In this document: positions 20,522 to 30,145 of the stretch, one piece after another | Layout: each line of letters begins with the position of its first letter | Position numbering within the stretch: the stretch's first letter is position 1 | NCBI GenBank assembly: GCA_033063855.1 | Contig: CP093831.1 | Span: forward strand, 12,276,001-12,340,000 | DNA from: Smittia aterrima | Lineage: Eukaryota; Arthropoda; Insecta; Diptera; Chironomidae | Length of the DNA: 64,000 bases | Direction: 5' to 3' | Notes under the pieces: model-generated | What the model was told of the DNA's origin: nothing | The model's input: the letters and a program-made list of their open reading frames with translations, nothing else | The model's database searches: none | Position numbers and translations under genes: made by a program

Positions 20522-20715
20522 TGGCAAACACCATTTTTTGGAGCTCGACTTAAATAATTTTTCTGACTTTCCTAGAAACATTATTTGAAATCTTTTTATG
20601 TCAGATGATTTTTAAAGAATAGTTCTTGATAATACAAAAAACAGATATTTAAAAGCTTCTAATTTACGAAAGTTATAGTCGTTTAAATTTTGTAAGTTGA
20701 AAACGGCTCAAGCCT
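20522..20715 (-). repeat. Right terminal inverted repeat
   Basis: 194 bp, inverse of 19,411-19,604. Followed by TA at 20,716-20,717. Confidence 0.85.
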
Positions 20716-20794
20716 TAGCCAAAAATTGATGATAAAGATTTGAACATATTTTTATTTTTACTTAAAGTGCAAATGAGTTTCCCCTCAAAATAAT

Positions 20795-22411
20795 TTAGGA
20801 ATCAAAACTAATTCTTTCTTCTTGAGAGTTAAGTTTTTGAAATTCAAGTTCGATGTTAAGTGAATCGCAAATTTCTTGGACTTCTTTTCGATCAGCATTG
20901 AAAACTTTAATGTTCAAAGATCGAATCGATTCCAGTTGGCTCAAGATTCTTCTCAAGCTAGATGGATCCACAAGTGCTTCTTTATAGTGCAACCATTCGT
21001 CCTTTGTCAGATGCTGAGCGAAATATTGTCCAGATTCATGGAAGTATAAATCAGATTGAGTATGAAGTGCAAGATGATGGATCGTTGAATGACGTCCCAA
21101 GAATTCATGCAGATAATCGAAGTCGATTGCAACCCATCTCTCTTCACTGAGATATTCGATTGTCGTGAGCTCCTTTGATGTAATTTGAATTTCTTTCAAG
21201 TCCGATGGTTTCGATTTAAAGGAAATCGTCTTCAGATGTTTAAAGGCTGAAACCAACCGAAGCTCATCTGGGTTCAAACAGTAATCGAGACACAAAACTC
21301 TCAAGTTCGGGAAGATCTCTACGAAGCTTTGCATAAATGCATTTGAGTTTTCAAAATATCCTTTTGCATATTTAAGTACAAGAACTTTCGGTGAGTAGAT
21401 GTCCTTGCACGATCTGATCTTTGAAATCAGAGTATCGTCTGACGCGATTGTTGCGAGAGGAAGTTTTTTTTGACGAAAAGCTATAGTAGAAATTAGGATC
21501 TCAGTCAGCTTTCTATAAGAAGGCAATATTTGCTTGAAAAGTAAATTGAACCAAACGTCTTCGTTATACTCTTTAAGGCTCAACTCAATTGTTTTTAAAT
21601 TTCGTTGACTGAGAAAGAATTTTTTTGCAATCTCGTCGTGTTCCCAAATCCCACCAAAAAGGGAAAACTTTTCTAGTTGAAACGGCATTTCACCCATCAG
21701 CTCTGTCTTAAATACTTCATCACAATATTGAAAGCAAAGTTCCTTCAAACTCTTTTGTTTCATCAAGTATTTTTCTGTTTCCTCATAAACAGGAGATTGA
21801 AAGTGCAAGAAATTTAGATTCGTAGCGTTTCGAAAAATATTCGTGCACACAACAGTGTCACAAGAATCAATTTTTTCAATGTTCACTGACGGACTTGGTA
21901 TCTTGAAAAACCTCTCATATTGATCTTCTCTGTAGTAATACTTTAAATTAAATGCATCGAACATTTTTGCATTTTTGAACGAACAATTTTTTAATTTGTC
22001 GAAATACGACAAAAGAACTTCAAGATCGGGAATATTAATGTAGTGACCTAAACTTAAGTTAACGACTGAATCTCCGAAGATCTCGCCAACTTTAATCGCA
22101 TCTTTTGTGCACATGAACGCATGATAAGCTTCTTTATCTCTAGGGATGTGAGTAAGATCCCGAAGATGAACTACTGTGGTCTTCAAATTTCGATAGCGGC
22201 GTTTAGATTCTTCAAAGGGTCTCAGTGCATCCAAAATATGCCAAGAATCAAGGACGACAATCGCTTTGTCATTTAAAATTTCTGTGTCAGCAAATATTTC
22301 AGCAAACTTTGTACAAGTCTCAGTAACGTTCAAAAGACTTTTCAAGTCTAGTTGGTCAAATATCTGAATCCAATTTTGCTTTGGTAAGTTGATCCAATTG
22401 ATTTCCGTCAT
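20795..22411 (-). CDS. F-box/leucine-rich-repeat protein 2, copy C
   Basis: 538 residues, one coding exon. Nearly identical to the copy at 6,494-8,110, differing at about nine residues (for example Ser to Ala at DSLRPF/DALRPF, and Gly to Glu at DGVFK/DEVFK). F-box at residues 5-45, then leucine-rich repeats. The transposon lies about 80 bp beyond its stop. Both copies are open, so both may be expressed. No ortholog is recognised. Confidence 0.82.
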   Translation of the reverse strand: MTEINWINLPKQNWIQIFDQLDLKSLLNVTETCTKFAEIFADTEILNDKAIVVLDSWHILDALRPFEESKRRYRNLKTTVVHLRDLTHIPRDKEAYHAFMCTKDAIKVGEIFGDSVVNLSLGHYINIPDLEVLLSYFDKLKNCSFKNAKMFDAFNLKYYYREDQYERFFKIPSPSVNIEKIDSCDTVVCTNIFRNATNLNFLHFQSPVYEETEKYLMKQKSLKELCFQYCDEVFKTELMGEMPFQLEKFSLFGGIWEHDEIAKKFFLSQRNLKTIELSLKEYNEDVWFNLLFKQILPSYRKLTEILISTIAFRQKKLPLATIASDDTLISKIRSCKDIYSPKVLVLKYAKGYFENSNAFMQSFVEIFPNLRVLCLDYCLNPDELRLVSAFKHLKTISFKSKPSDLKEIQITSKELTTIEYLSEERWVAIDFDYLHEFLGRHSTIHHLALHTQSDLYFHESGQYFAQHLTKDEWLHYKEALVDPSSLRRILSQLESIRSLNIKVFNADRKEVQEICDSLNIELEFQKLNSQEERISFDS

Positions 22412-22875
22412 CTTAAAATAATTTCAAAAGTTTATGATAACGAACAAATATTTTTTTTTTCATGATTTTACCTTCAATGCTTCTTGTTGAAATGTTTTAT
22501 TTGGACTAACTTCGATAGAAACGTTGACAGTAAGGAGAATCGTATCGAAAGAAGAGAAGGAGAACATACCTGAGCTAAGCGGTATAAGATTCTTGGTAAT
22601 GCTGAAGGAAATTTTACATTCTTAGTAATAAACATCAGGTAATAAATGCAAATGAGCCAGACGTAAATTGTTGGGATCTAATAAAGAGAAATCGGCTAAA
22701 ATGCAATCACCTCGTGTTTGCTAGAAAATTTTCATGAAACTGTAAAGATTTTTTTTTTTTATTCTGCACTTAACGAGGTGCGATAAGAAGTTTTCTCCTG
22801 CACAGCCAATCTGAAAGTTTCAAAGAATTTTTCTACCGAAGACGAAAAACTTTTTCCCTTACTCTACAAAAGTTT
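22412..22875. other. Intergenic/leader, copy C
   Basis: Duplicate of 8,111-8,574; no gene seen. Confidence 0.6.
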
Positions 22876-23969
22876 TTAAATTTCTACCGGGCATTTAACA
22901 ACTAAACTGATTTTCTTCGGTCGACTGTTGATCTTCTTGACCCGGATCGTCTTGTCGTCAGCGCTGATTTTCTTCTTGATTCGAATTTGTCGTCTGGAAA
23001 GTTTCGGTGATTCAATTAATTTAAACTTTATGAACTTTCATAACTTTTCCTACTCGCGATGCTTATCTGCAACTAAATTTTTCTTTCTAGCGAAGTCGAG
23101 GTTACGATAGAAAGCACGTTCATCAAGTTGAATCTTCTTCAAGTGCTGTTGCTGCTCAATCTCGTTCAATCGTTCTTTGTACTTGTCGATTCCAGTCATG
23201 AACCTTTTAAAAGTTTTTTTCTTCTTTGAGATTTCCAATGAAATTTACTCAAAACTTACTTTGCCATTCGCTGACATTCTTGCTCCAGCTTGCGACGTTT
23301 CATGACTTCCAAGACGGTTCCATAGCGCATTGGATTTGATGGCAAGCATCGCTTCGAATCCTCATCAGTCTCTCCGTATTTCTTGAGAAAGTTTTCTTTT
23401 TTCTTTGCAATCTTCTCAAATAGTAAGTTTGAGAGTTGGTAGCGATTCCAATCTAAGTCATGAACGTTCTGCATTCGTTTATTCGAAGCTTCGGCTTCTG
23501 TTCTCAAACGATGCAAAAGTTTGCGATAACTGTTGAAATCCTTTACTGAACAAACGACCTCGTTCTTCTCGGTGATAAAATTATTCTTACGTAGATGCTG
23601 AGAGAGTAAAATGTAAATTGAGCAGTTTACGGCAGCGGTTTATTATGCAAACGTCTTACGTTCAAGTGAACCTTACGTAAGAAGAAAGGCTTCAGATAGG
23701 GATCGAGAAGTGGATTGTACTCGGAGGGAGTTTCACGGTTATGTGGATCGTAAAATGTGAAGTCATTAGCCGGAGTTTTCTGCCAAATCTGTTTGAATTA
23801 TTTCAAAAACGGAGATTTTATTCATGAGCTGAAACTTTCTTTTGTGGAAACTTACAGATTTTCCGAGCTTGCATTGAGTGAAGAGCAAGTTACAGTTTTT
23901 GATTTGGCGGATCTGAATTTTATCGAGAAGATTCTTCGGACAGTTCACTGGACATTTTGGATCAATCAT
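22876..23969 (-). CDS. Small basic coiled protein, possibly FSIP2-related, copy C
   Basis: Exons 23,856-23,969, 23,660-23,788, 23,260-23,597, 23,054-23,203 and 22,876-22,993, about 282 residues, with every splice site conserved relative to 8,575-9,668. I saw no coding differences between the two copies. This is notable beside the visible changes in neighbouring genes and suggests recent homogenisation or selection. Function unknown; the link to FSIP2 is tentative. Confidence 0.62.
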
Positions 23970-24950
23970 CGTCAAAATTGAATTTTCTTCTCTCCACAAA
24001 AATCCACAAAAGTTTACTGAAACCTCAACGTAGGTAAATCGATGATTAAAGTTTTGAGTGCAAATCGAATTTTCTTTAGATTGAATTTTGAAAGAGTCAA
24101 GCGAATCTCCATAAAACATCCGGACCCTCGAACCTGAAAAAGGAAATTGCGACAATCTCAAGTTGCTATCGACACATTTTCATTTCTTCCGGCAGGAACT
24201 TTCCTCTTCGCTTTAGCAATTCTAATAAATCAAAAAAAGTAGTTTTGTGAGCCATAAATCCGCTTTCCTCTCGGGCGACCGATTGTTTGCAAAGAAGGCA
24301 AAACAATAAAAGTTCTTCGAGTGCCATAAAATGTTGGCGCAATTTCAGTTAATTTTCATTCTCGCCGAATAAGTTTTTCATTTTTCCATTTAAACGAGGA
24401 GACAATAAACGTGAATCGAGTGAGACTTCATTGAGCGGAAGAACCTTTTTTCTGCTCCTTCGTCCTCACTTCCGTTCCGTCAGGGTTAAATGAATAAAAG
24501 TCACAAAAGGATTTCTCGTTTGCGAATAAAATTTCATTGGCACATTTCTGAGGTTTCAATCTTCTTTCTGACGCTCTGACGCCAGTCTGATAATTGAAAT
24601 TGTGGGGGGGATATTTTCTATTTGTGGTAGCTTGACAAATGAACTCGTTTATGATTTCAAGCTTAAATCAGCACAATTCAATTTACTTTAATATTATTTT
24701 CGGGTGAACCCTTTCATGGCTTGTTAGCTTCGGTTGGGGAAAAGTTTCATTCGTCTGGAAAAAAGAGAGAAATTTTCCACAGAGAGATTGAAAACATTTT
24801 TTTGTAATATTTGGAAATATCGCGAATCATCACACGAATAAAATCATTTATTTTGAAAACAGTTAAATTAGAAAAATTATAAGAAGGAATATCGATAGTG
24901 AATTATGATTAGAGTTAAGACAACATCTGGTGAATGCCTTTCATGTCAGT
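23970..24950. other. Intergenic between FSIP2-like gene and Hook (copy C)
   Basis: No gene seen. Duplicate of 9,669-10,647 with a handful of single-base differences and homopolymer length changes. Confidence 0.6.
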
Positions 24951-27016
24951 TTACTTCTTAAAATTCATGCTCGCTGTGATATTTGTTCTTGCCGCTGGTT
25001 GACGTTGTCGTGCCATAAAACTTTGTCCCTGACTTAATGTTGCAAGGCGAGAGTCAACTGTGTCTCTCTGAACATTCAGTGCAAGTCTATGAAATGCTGA
25101 GGCAATTAATCGGCTTTCCATTACCGACATGGAATCGTTTTCTGGTGCCTCAGCTGAAGCACCCTCGAGATGATCACCAAGCAATCGTGGATCAAGCCCT
25201 TTGATAACTTCTTTTGCCTTTTCGACGCATTTTCTATATTTCATTTCAAGAGAAGCAAACTCTTGACTCTTTGTTTCCAGTGTAGCTTCCAATTGACGAA
25301 CTCTCGTATGGGAATTTGTGATTTGACTTTGAGCCTCTTCCAGCAAATGCTCACGAGTCTCACAAAGCTCACGTAATTCCAAGATTCCATTCTTGTTTTT
25401 ATCATCTTCGGAAACATTTTGAGATGATAAAAGTAGAATCTTCTGATTCGAGGACTTGAGTTGCTCGCGAAGTTTTTCGTTTCGTTGATTAGCATCATTG
25501 AGAAGCTCGGAAAGTGCTGTCTGTCCACCTTGCCCTTCTCGCAAAGCTTTATTTTCTGCTTCAAGACGAACAACCTTTTCTTTCATATTATCTCCCAACA
25601 GCTCACGAGATATGTTTGCTGAATCATCGTCATCTCCTCGGCTTGGATTACATCTCAACTCGTCGACTTTTTCTTGAAGCGAGTCGCGTTGTGATAACAA
25701 ATTGTCTCGTTCACGCTGCAAGCCTGCAATCTTTGTTTGCATCACTTGAAGATCGAATTCGGCTTTGACAGTTTTTTGCATTTCCGAGTCCAACTTTGAG
25801 TGAAGCTCTTCGAGTTCTTTCTTGTAAAGCTCCATTTGTCCTTTCAATCCGGAAAATTTCTTTGCTTCTTCCTCGTATTGAATGTTTTGCTTTAGATATT
25901 CTGCTGATCTATCTTCGTATTGCTTCAACTGACGTTTTAAATCGTTGTAGTCCTCAAGCTTTTTCTTATACGTTTCCAATTGAGCTTCGTATCTTTTAGA
26001 TTTCTCGCTTGCTTCTCTCAAAATGTCAACCTCGTCTTTGATTTGTGACAATTCACTGCTTGCCTTAGTTAACCCGTCAATTTTAGAATTCAGCAGCGAA
26101 ATTTCTTTCTCTTGCTGATTTGACTTCATCTTCAGATCCTCTTTAACAGTTTCAGATAAAAGCAAATCGTTTTTCAGATTGTCAACCTGCTTTCTTAACT
26201 CATTGTATCGAACTGAGCCTTGAATTGGATGACCCATTGATGTTGCGTCATCTCCGATAATTGCAGGATTCTCGTATCGTTCTAAAAGCATTTGAAGCCT
26301 TTGCATTTCCTGCAACATCGAGTTCTTCTCTTCACTCATGATAGCTATTAAATTTTCTTTTTCGTGACATTTCTGTGCCAGCTGTTCGCGATCATCTTTG
26401 ATATCATTCTGAAGATTTAGTGAGTTGCGAGCTGAAGCCGAGCCCCCGATATTTTCAATGTCTTGCAGTGCTTTCATGATATTTTGTTGGACGTTCTCTT
26501 CCATTTCCATGATTTGAGTGATATAGTTTTGCTTGTCACTGCAGTTAACGGCCAAGCCCAAAACGAGCTTCAAGAGTTTTTCTAACTCGACAACATCATT
26601 GTATTCAGCAATTTTCAACACTTCTGGTTTAAGATGAGCGTCGAGACTCAAGTCCAGTACGTCGGAATAGTAAAGAACAATACTATCTGCAATCTTTTTA
26701 AGATTGCTCGCCTTAAGTCTCCAATTATCATCTGAAAATATTTGGAGCAATTAGTATTTTCAGTTATAAAATCATCGAAGCGTATTACCGGAGCTAATGT
26801 TTTTAATTTTTGGAGAAATCTCTGGTGCTAACTGTGCCAGAAGTTCTCCTAATGCGACTCCACTTGACAAATCTGAAGCTGAAGCTGTAAAATCGAAAGT
26901 TATACAAACAGTCTTGGAATATATTTCAAATGAGTCATTTTCTCACCACACGGGCCGGAAAGCTCCAAAATTTTCAGCCATTTAATCAAACTCTCGTACA
27001 TGTCCTTATCGCCCAT
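24951..27016 (-). CDS. hook: Hook microtubule/dynein adaptor, complete
   Basis: Links endosomal cargo to microtubules and dynein. Exons are 26,947-27,016, 26,789-26,884 and 24,951-26,731, 648 residues, in phase, close to the family length (about 680-730). The N-terminal Hook domain covers residues 1-160 (MYESLIKWLKILE, DDNWRLKASNLKKI, LVLGLAVNCSDK). A long coiled coil (about 170-560) and the C-terminal cargo-binding region follow (AKEVIKGLDPRLL to the end). The start is the only ATG giving the calponin-like N-terminus. This is the only complete Hook in the window; the copy at 10,648-11,283 is a 3' fragment. Confidence 0.92.
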
Positions 27017-29163
27017 GTTTAAATGCTTAGAAAGTTACTAGCGACACGTACGAAGAGAGATTTGCGAAAATAAATTTTCCAAATATTTTTATTGGAACCT
27101 GATCAAGTCGCGACCTCCACAAATTAAATTTTATTTTCAAAATGATCTTCTCCGTTAATAAAGTTAAATGACAAAAGCTTTCCCGATTCTCTTCCTGGAA
27201 ATCTCTGAGTCTTTCCAAGAAACCTTTCTGAGAAGGATTCAAATTAGTACCGACAGTGTCTAATCCAATTGATACAACGAAACAAGATTGTAGCATTCAC
27301 AAATGAACTTACAACAGCTTTCTTCAAATATTTGTGTGAGGGAGAACGAAGTTATTTTTAAAAGCTTTGTCAAGATTTCAATTTAAGCACGAGGATGAAA
27401 TTCGATTTTATAGGAATGTGTGGGCATTCAATTCTCTGTTAAGTGTGCAAATGTTCGGAAATGTGAATGGTCATATTTCATCCCTTAACGGACATTGCGT
27501 TAGGAAGTAGGGAATCAATTTCGTAGCATTTGGATTTGATATCAGAACAAATATTTGAACTAAGAAATTGAATCAATTAAAATTGACTGAATGTATCAGG
27601 GGAGAAAAATCTTTAAAACGATTTTACAAATAAATCGATGCAGTGAGCTTATGCGAAGATACATTTTAGTTGAAAGACGGCAGATCAAAAGGGATGGAGT
27701 GGGATTAAAATGAAAGGTTTTTCCTATTCTCTCTCTCCTTTGAATTCGAATTATCGAAAAAGAAAATTTTCTCTTTACGGTTCGGGAGGCTTTGCTTTGA
27801 ATTGAAAGCTTGTGCTTTGTAAATTCCCACATGTTCTCAATTCCTTATTCAATTCTGCTTTAGATCCGGCTCAACTCACAATGCTCGTAGATTGTCGAGT
27901 ATTTTACCACAACAGAGCTCGAGAAGCTATTGATGATACGTAATTTATTTTCATTAAATTTCAAAATTCGTTCAACTGAATTCGTGGAGCTCGAAGAAAA
28001 GCGAAAAAGTTTTTTTCCCCAACAAATTACGTTAAACATCTCCCATGTGTTCGATTAGTGATGGCAGAAAAACTTTGCCATTAACTTCTCGTTTTCTTGT
28101 TCTCGAACAAATTTGATGTCGCTGCCGCAGCATCGACAATAAAAGAGAAGACAACGAAGACAGTTCGAATGTTCCCGCTTGATAAAGATTCGATGAATGC
28201 CATAGCTTATCTGATTTTCGTTTATAGATTTCCTCAATATTTCTCGGTCTTCCATCTCAGTGCGGATTCTCGCTTCTGTTATATTCGCATAAATTACTAT
28301 TTACATGCCGCATACATTACGACACAGCCTCTCCATGAATCTTCCTTTGGTGATTTTAAGTAAACAGTTTTCCCAACTCGCTTATCTCCTTAAATTTGTT
28401 TTCATTTTAGGTTGACGTCTCTCGTCAAGATCTACTTCTGACGAATGCTCATTGATACGGGTCGTATTTATGAGAGAAGTTGATATCGTTGAGGAGGGTA
28501 ATTTGAAATTTAATCTCTCGATTTTCTACCTCAATGTGAGTTCCTCGGAATGGAATGCAGCAAGAAGACGAGTTCAATAAAGATTTTCCCATAAATTTAA
28601 AATTGTTTAACAAAAACATAAAAACCGTAACAAGTACTGAAAAATAAACTCCACTTCCCAAACTCAAGTGGATCTACCCTTCTTCTCTTTTTTGTTTTTT
28701 ATGATGATCGTAAATTTATTGCTCTCGGCTAGAAAAATAAATACCTTTTACTAAACTGAATAAAAAAAGAGCTTTTTAACAAAAAGGTATCGAGAGGGAT
28801 AATTTCAAGGTTAATGCGGAGGAGTAGCTGGTGCGCTTTTAATGAAAAGCTTGTGGAGCGGAATGTAAAGTTTGTTTCGTTCGTTTTTCAAAGAAATTAA
28901 TGCTTAACGGTTTCTTTCGCTTAAGCTTTGAAAAAGAGCTTTCGGTTAATTGGCGAACTGATCTCTGAATCGCTTATTAATTGAAAGTGATGTCAAAATA
29001 ATTTAATTTCTCTAAAAAAATATAAGAAAAATTAATTTAACTAAATTTTATATAAAATATTTTCAAAGCTCAAAGTTAAAGCTTGACATCACTTTTAATC
29101 TAATCCCATGACAAAGAAACCTTGAAACTTCGATTAGAGTTGACTAAGTGTAGACGCAAAAAT
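27017..29163. other. Intergenic between hook and imd
   Basis: No gene supported. It should contain the hook promoter (adjacent, minus) and the imd promoter (plus). Several short ORFs here look like chance. Confidence 0.6.
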
Positions 29164-29850
29164 ATGAATAATCGAAATTTACTTGAAAAGGATGCGATTC
29201 CGACTGGCTCAAGTAAAATTCCAGCGGAAGAAGACAGGACAAATATCGTCAGACAATCACAAGCTAGAAATGTAGTTGAGAACAGAGTTTTGAATCAAAA
29301 TATGCTTCTCCAGCAATCAAACTCTACGACAAATTACACATTCAATAACGCCAGAGGATTACAACTCGGAACAGTAATCAACATAGGAGGACAACCAAAC
29401 CAAAGAGGCCCAAATGATAAATTGTCGTCGAGTGAACGATCAGTTGTAGACAAAATCTTTCGAAAAACTCCGACGATCAAAGAAATGATGGAAAGTGAAA
29501 AGGAAGCTAAACAATGGTTCTTAGATCTCGTTTCTAAAAATCTTGGTCATCAATGGCGTCCTTTCTCTTATCTCATTGAGAAAAATCCAAAATTCATCGA
29601 GAGAATGGTGGAAGATCATTTTACCACCGGCGGTTCAGAGATGGTAAAAGCTTTCGCATTCTATAAGTTTCATCTTAACACAAGTTGTCAATTTCAGGTC
29701 GTGATGCAAGTTTTAACGAAATATTTCCATGAACACAAAGAGCATAGAACAATTGGATGGTTAACAACTTTCTTGTGGGCAAATAACTTTAAAGAAACTG
29801 TACATGCAATAAAAGAGTCGTACAAAATGATGACAGACGATAGCGACTAA
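29164..29850 (+). CDS. imd: Immune deficiency (Imd) death-domain adaptor
   Basis: Adaptor of the antibacterial IMD/NF-kB pathway, downstream of PGRP receptors. Single exon, 228 residues, starting at the ATG of MNNRNLLEKDAIPTG. Residues 6-14 (LLEKD|AIPT) match the known Imd caspase (Dredd) cleavage site LEKD|A, which exposes an IAP-binding Ala-x-Pro. Residues 63-75 (ARGLQLGTVINIG) resemble the amyloid-forming RHIM-like core (here LQLG) shared with PGRP-LC. A death domain occupies about residues 95-220 (KEAKQWFLDLVSKNLGHQWR to FLWANNFKETVHAI). The cleavage site lies about 20 residues closer to the N-terminus than in Drosophila (known position 30). Confidence 0.9.
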   Translation: MNNRNLLEKDAIPTGSSKIPAEEDRTNIVRQSQARNVVENRVLNQNMLLQQSNSTTNYTFNNARGLQLGTVINIGGQPNQRGPNDKLSSSERSVVDKIFRKTPTIKEMMESEKEAKQWFLDLVSKNLGHQWRPFSYLIEKNPKFIERMVEDHFTTGGSEMVKAFAFYKFHLNTSCQFQVVMQVLTKYFHEHKEHRTIGWLTTFLWANNFKETVHAIKESYKMMTDDSD

Positions 29851-29929
29851 AGTAAAATTAAATTCTAAGAAGCATTCAATCTTTACAATACATTCCAATT
29901 GAAATAAATAAAATCTTATTTGTAGTAAG

Positions 29930-30145
29930 ATGTCGTTTGATAAACTCTGTCTAATCAAATCGAAAATAAAATCTTTGGTGTCGAATGTCATTGACACAGC
30001 CCATCAAACACAACGGGGCTATGAAGTGCTCTCGAACCGAAAGCTTCTTATCGAAATTACAAGGAAAAGTGGAAACACTAAATTACTTGCCGTAATCTTA
30101 TCTGATTTCTCAAGAATCGTGAATCGTGCGGAACCTTTGCCGTAA
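29930..30145 (+). CDS. Small uncharacterised protein downstream of imd
   Basis: 71 residues, ATG at 29,930, 80 bp after the imd stop and the intervening AATAAA signals (about 29,905). Sequence MSFDKLCLIKSKIKSLVSNV and onward is basic, with no signal peptide or membrane segment; it ends RAEPLP. A further AATAAA follows at about 30,181. Composition and termini look like a real small gene, but I do not recognise the family and chance cannot be excluded. Confidence 0.45.
   Translation: MSFDKLCLIKSKIKSLVSNVIDTAHQTQRGYEVLSNRKLLIEITRKSGNTKLLAVILSDFSRIVNRAEPLP

Larger units (their letters stand above)
19411..20715. mobile_element. Non-autonomous DNA transposon with 194-bp terminal inverted repeats
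   Basis: The ends are inverted copies: 19,411-19,604 and 20,522-20,715, beginning AGGCTTGAGCCGTTTTCAAC at each outer end, differing at only a few positions near the inner edge. TA flanks both sides (19,409-19,410 and 20,716-20,717), and the matching site in copy A (about 6,408-6,412) has no insertion, so a TA target duplication is inferred. This fits the Tc1/mariner superfamily. The 917-bp centre holds no transposase; the longest ORF (72 codons) looks like chance. Insertion happened after the segmental duplication. Confidence 0.85.

Noticed and set aside
19405..20720. piggyBac-type element (TTAA target)
   Set aside because: The flanks are TA, not TTAA, when compared with the empty site in copy A.
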